Of a DNA stretch of 64,000 nt, positions 61,457 to 64,000 are shown piece after piece. How positions within the stretch are numbered: the first letter of the stretch is position 1; each line of letters starts with the position of its first letter. The position numbers and the translations under genes are program-made. Source of the DNA: Candidatus Eiseniibacteriota bacterium (GTDB taxonomy: Bacteria; Eisenbacteria; RBG-16-71-46); the NCBI GenBank assembly GCA_016710095.1, contig JADJLL010000003.1:124001-188000 (forward strand), given 5' to 3'. A model generated the notes under the pieces. That model had not been told where the DNA came from and ran no database searches. It saw only the letters and a list, made by a program, of their open reading frames with translations.

Positions 61457-62574
61457 AGGCGTCCTGGTTCGCACTCGTACTGGCGGTGTCGGTCGCGGCT
61501 CGCGCCGAAGGCGCACCGAAGGCGCGCGCACTCGAGGCGGGCGCCGACCTTTCCTCGCTCCCGCGCGTCGAAGCCGCGGGCGCCGTCTTCACCGACGGCG
61601 ACACGATCGCGGACGCGATCACGCTGCTGCGGCGCTCCGGCTTCACGAGCGTGCGGCTGCGGCTCTGGCACTCGCCCGAAGGCGGCGACTGCGCGCTCGC
61701 GCCCACGCTCGCGCTGGCGAAGCGCGCGAAGGCCGCCGGCATGAGCGTGCTGCTCGATCTCCACTACAGCGACACGTGGGCGGATCCCGGGCACCAGAGC
61801 CCGCCCGCGGCGTGGGCGAAGCTCGCGCTGCCTGCGCTCTGCGACAGCGTGCACGCGTACACGCGCGACGTGCTCGCGGCGTTCGTGGCGCAGGGCACGC
61901 CGCCGGAGTACGTGCAGCTCGGCAATGAGATCGACGGCGGACTGCTGTGGCCCGCGGGACAGCTGGGCAAGACCACCGCCACGCGCGCGGCGGTCGCGAG
62001 GCTGCTCAAGGCCGCGGCGCTCGGCGCGCACGAGGGCTCGCCGTCCACGCGGCGCATCATTCACTACTCGCGCGGCGCGAGCCGCGACGCGGCCGAGGAG
62101 TTCTTCTCGCTGCTCGAGGAGCGCGGCGTGCCGTTCGAGGTGATCGGGTTGTCCTACTACCCGTGGTGGCACGGACCGGCGACGCGCTTGCCGGAGACGC
62201 TGCGTGGCCTGTCGGAGCGCTTCGTGCGCGACGTCGCGATCGTCGAGACCGCGTGGCCGTGGACGACGTCGTGGTACGACGACACGCACAACGTGGTCGG
62301 CAAACTGCCCGACGGCTCGCGCCCGGCGACGGTCGAAGCGCAGCAGTCGTTCGCCGCGGAGATCCGCGCGATCGTGGAGCGCGTGCCCGGCGGGCGCGGC
62401 ATCGGCGCATGGTGGTGGGAGCCCGCGTGGGTCGCGGCCCCCGGCGCGCACTCGCCGTGGGAGAACTGCGCGCTGTTCGACGAGAAGGGCCGCCTGCTTC
62501 CGGCCGCGCGCGCGTTCGCGCTTCCTCCTCCTCCGCCGCCGGCGTCGCCGCTGCCGAGCGGGCATCCGCATTGA
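61453..62574 (+). CDS. GH53 endo-beta-1,4-galactanase-like glycoside hydrolase
   Basis: 373 residues with a signal peptide (WFALVLAVSVAARA). It is a TIM-barrel family 53 enzyme. The barrel start is AGADLSSLPRVEAAGAVF, then SVRLRLWHSPEGG and LLDLHYSDTWADPGHQ. The acid/base Glu159 is in QLGNEIDGGLLWP, and the nucleophile Glu265 is in VAIVETAWPWT. WWWEPAW precedes the end. A short Pro-rich tail (LPPPPPPASPLP) finishes it. It should cut galactan side chains of pectin outside the cell. No polysaccharide-uptake genes are adjacent. The ATG overlaps the queG stop. Confidence 0.92.
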   Translation: MKASWFALVLAVSVAARAEGAPKARALEAGADLSSLPRVEAAGAVFTDGDTIADAITLLRRSGFTSVRLRLWHSPEGGDCALAPTLALAKRAKAAGMSVLLDLHYSDTWADPGHQSPPAAWAKLALPALCDSVHAYTRDVLAAFVAQGTPPEYVQLGNEIDGGLLWPAGQLGKTTATRAAVARLLKAAALGAHEGSPSTRRIIHYSRGASRDAAEEFFSLLEERGVPFEVIGLSYYPWWHGPATRLPETLRGLSERFVRDVAIVETAWPWTTSWYDDTHNVVGKLPDGSRPATVEAQQSFAAEIRAIVERVPGGRGIGAWWWEPAWVAAPGAHSPWENCALFDEKGRLLPAARAFALPPPPPPASPLPSGHPH

Positions 62575-62575
62575 C

Positions 62576-62618
62576 CTTCACGCGAGCAAGCCTGACGCCG
62601 GGCGAGTACCGCGTGAAG
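62576..62618. repeat. Inverted repeat between GH53 and moaE
   Basis: Nine-base perfect arms, CTTCACGCG and CGCGTGAAG, with a 25-base interior. It lies between converging genes and could form a hairpin after GH53. No T run follows. Confidence 0.5.
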
Positions 62619-62643
62619 TCGGGAGCGGTCGAGGGCTGACGCT

Positions 62644-63066
62644 TCAGCTCTCGAGCTTCGTTCCGCTCACCCACTCCTCGCCGCCACCGGCGTACGACTC
62701 CTTCTTCCAGATCGGGACGCGCTTCTTGAGCTCGTCCATGATCCAGCGGCACGCGTCGAACGCGGGCCCGCGGTGGTGCGAAGCGACGACGACGACCACG
62801 CTGGGCTCCGCGGGCGGCACGACGCCGAGCCGGTGCGACACCGTGCACGCCTCGATCTCGAACTGCTCGCGTGCCTCGCGCTCGAGCGCCTCGAGCTCGC
62901 GCAGCGCCATCGGTTCGTAGGCCTCGTACGCGAGCTGCGTCACGCGGCGGCCGTCGTGGTGATCGCGCGTCGTGCCGAGGAACGCGAGCACCGTCCCGCA
63001 GTCGCGGCGCTGCAGCGCGGCGGTCAGCGCCGCGGCGTCGAGCATGTCGTGCGTCAGCGTGGCCAT
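62644..63066 (-). CDS. moaE: Molybdopterin synthase catalytic subunit MoaE
   Basis: 140 residues. Family signatures are VLAFLGTTRDHHDGR (normally GxVR; here GTTR), LAYEAYEPMALRELEAL, VSHRLGVVPPAEPSVVVVVASHHRGPAFDACRWIMDELKKRVPIWKKE. Lysines in DELKKRVPIWKKES form the active site. It converts precursor Z to molybdopterin with MoaD, whose gene lies directly upstream (4 bases). The TR for VR change lies near the dithiolene pocket but is within family variation. Confidence 0.93.
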   Translation of the reverse strand: MATLTHDMLDAAALTAALQRRDCGTVLAFLGTTRDHHDGRRVTQLAYEAYEPMALRELEALEREAREQFEIEACTVSHRLGVVPPAEPSVVVVVASHHRGPAFDACRWIMDELKKRVPIWKKESYAGGGEEWVSGTKLES

Positions 63067-63070
63067 GCGC

Positions 63071-63316
63071 CTACCCCCCGCTCACGGGCGGCAGCAGCGC
63101 CAGCTCGGCGCCGTCGCGCAGCGCGTCGCCCGCGCGCACGAGCACGCCGTTCTGCGCGACCGCGAGGTGCGATCGCAGCGGCGCGAGCCCCTCGTACTCG
63201 AGGGCGAGCGCGTCGAGCGCGTCGCGCACGCACGAGCCGTCGGGCAGCGTGAGGGTTGCCGAAGCGGCGCCGGCGCGTTCGCGGGCCTGCGCGAAGAAGA
63301 GCACGTTCAGCTGCAT
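63071..63316 (-). CDS. moaD: Molybdopterin synthase sulfur carrier subunit MoaD
   Basis: 81 residues from 63316. Ubiquitin-like fold: MQLNVLFFAQARERAG, TLTLPDGSCVRDALDALALEY, then VAQNGVLVRAGDALRDGAELALLPPVSGG with the essential C-terminal Gly-Gly. The frame open upstream to 63502 is a shadow of the gene on the other strand. It donates thiocarboxylate sulfur to MoaE. Only 41 bases separate its start from the divergent membrane-protein gene, so both promoters are packed into that gap. Confidence 0.92.
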   Translation of the reverse strand: MQLNVLFFAQARERAGAASATLTLPDGSCVRDALDALALEYEGLAPLRSHLAVAQNGVLVRAGDALRDGAELALLPPVSGG

Positions 63317-63357
63317 GAGAGGTTGGTTCCTCCGTGAGGGCCGCCTATGCTGGGCCG

Positions 63358-64000
63358 ATGGAAGACCCCACGCAAGTCCCCACACCGGCCGGCGAGGCGG
63401 AAGGCTCCGGCCACGGCGCCCCGACCGGAGCCGACTCCGCCGTCCCGACCGCCGCCGCTCCTCCTCCGGAGGCGCCAGAGTCGCCGGAGGCGGCGCAAGC
63501 AAGCCGTTCCGAAGCCCACCGCATCGCGCGCGGCCTGTACGCGTGGCTGATGGTCGTCGCGTTCGGCGGACTCGGGAGCGCGCTGTTCGGCCAGGAGGAG
63601 GGCGCGTTCTTCTTCGCGCTCGCGGGTGTACTGATCCTCGCGCAGGCGACCGACGCCGCCGTCGCCGTACGCGGGTACAAGGACTGGGTCGAGATGAACG
63701 TGCCGCGGCGGCAGTTCCGCGGCGTGCTGTTCCGCGTGCTCGTGCGCGCGATCGTGCCCATGATCGGCGCGTTGTTCTTCACGGGCATCGGCGCCTGGGC
63801 GCTCTCGGGAGGCAGCGGCGGGCTGGTCGACTACTCGTTCGCGGCGTGGTGGTGCTTCGCGAGCGCCCTGGTGTGCGTGCTGCTCGTGTGGCGCCCGGCC
63901 GCCGACTTCGTCACGCGGCTGTGCTTCCGCACGGGGGCGGTCGGCCGCACGCGACGGCTCACCGCGCGCGTCGTGGTCATGGTGCTGTTGCTGCCCGTGC
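63358..64000 (+). CDS. Membrane protein of unknown function (3' incomplete)
   Basis: Open from the ATG at 63358 to the window end, 214 residues visible. A 50-residue Pro/Ala/Glu-rich lead is followed by about four or five membrane segments (YAWLMVVAFGGLGSALFG, GAFFFALAGVLILAQATDA, RAIVPMIGALFFTGIGAWAL, SFAAWWCFASALVCVLLVW, RVVVMVLLLPV). Between TM2 and TM3 lies a basic amphipathic part (NVPRRQFRGVLFRVLVR). I do not recognise the family. A TATGCT at 63346-63351 could be the -10 but would leave a leader of only a few bases. Confidence 0.65.
   Translation, partial: MEDPTQVPTPAGEAEGSGHGAPTGADSAVPTAAAPPPEAPESPEAAQASRSEAHRIARGLYAWLMVVAFGGLGSALFGQEEGAFFFALAGVLILAQATDAAVAVRGYKDWVEMNVPRRQFRGVLFRVLVRAIVPMIGALFFTGIGAWALSGGSGGLVDYSFAAWWCFASALVCVLLVWRPAADFVTRLCFRTGAVGRTRRLTARVVVMVLLLPV

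Noticed and set aside
1..64000. tRNA, rRNA, riboswitch or CRISPR array
   Set aside because: No cloverleaf-like segment, conserved rRNA stretch or regularly spaced repeat was noticed. A covariance-model search could not be run.

Overview
The window is about 70% GC bacterial chromosome with dense genes, many 4-base start/stop overlaps and frequent GTG starts. Three proteins end in the C-terminal beta-sandwich (PNP...G...V...DV.GRRV pattern) used as a T9SS-type or FlgD-like tail. There are also BNR/sortilin-type propellers, a DUF5916 outer-membrane protein, FtsX-type ABC exporters and a LexA-type operator matching the form reported for Fibrobacter. This suggests an uncultured high-GC member of the FCB superphylum or a neighbour (Candidatus Eisenbacteria-like). 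The placement is inference from gene style, not from a marker gene. No tRNA, rRNA or CRISPR array was seen.

Layout. 1-4.8 kb: the end of an FG-GAP surface protein, a DUF1028 protein, a small CxxC protein and a glycosyltransferase. 4.9-10.4 kb: a compact set of ECF sigma factor, zinc-finger anti-sigma-like protein, TPR-CHAT caspase-like protease and lipoprotein subtilase, the most interesting cluster here. 10.4-15.2 kb: a methyltransferase, a large secreted BNR propeller and a LolA-like protein. 15.4-16.6 kb: a complete insertion sequence with 20-bp perfect inverted repeats. 16.6-22.1 kb: a tightly overlapping operon of ParB/SerK-like protein, quinone oxidoreductase, two-TM channel-like protein, GlcF-like Fe-S protein, YcaQ-type glycosylase and SRPBCC protein. 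22.2-26.3 kb: a second BNR protein, an HU-type histone-like protein with a clear promoter and terminator, and a decayed HNH endonuclease.

26.7-35.7 kb: a GAF/HisKA protein without ATPase domain, an ABC-2 transporter with a thioredoxin-like partner, and a MASE1 hybrid histidine kinase flanked by two secreted alpha/beta-hydrolase paralogues, one of which has lost its catalytic triad. It ends with a PAS/CxxC protein. 35.9-41.1 kb: an SOS mutagenesis cassette (DUF6504, dinB, dnaE2) behind a promoter whose spacer holds a LexA-type palindrome. 41.1-45.9 kb, minus strand: DUF5916 protein, nitronate monooxygenase, DUF4442, HD protein and ferredoxin. 46.1-53.6 kb: an efflux operon with adaptor and a tandemly duplicated ATPase + permease + permease module, whose two ATPase genes have been homogenised. 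53.7-64 kb: PQQ-type sugar dehydrogenase, thioredoxin reductase, ETF-quinone oxidoreductase, a secreted YWKTHP protein, a DUF6600 lipoprotein, queG, a GH53 galactanase, moaE/moaD and an incomplete membrane protein.

Three otherwise intact genes (20284-21595, 22237-24841, 37797-41133) each carry one single-base-scale frameshift. Assembly indels explain this better than three independent pseudogenes.
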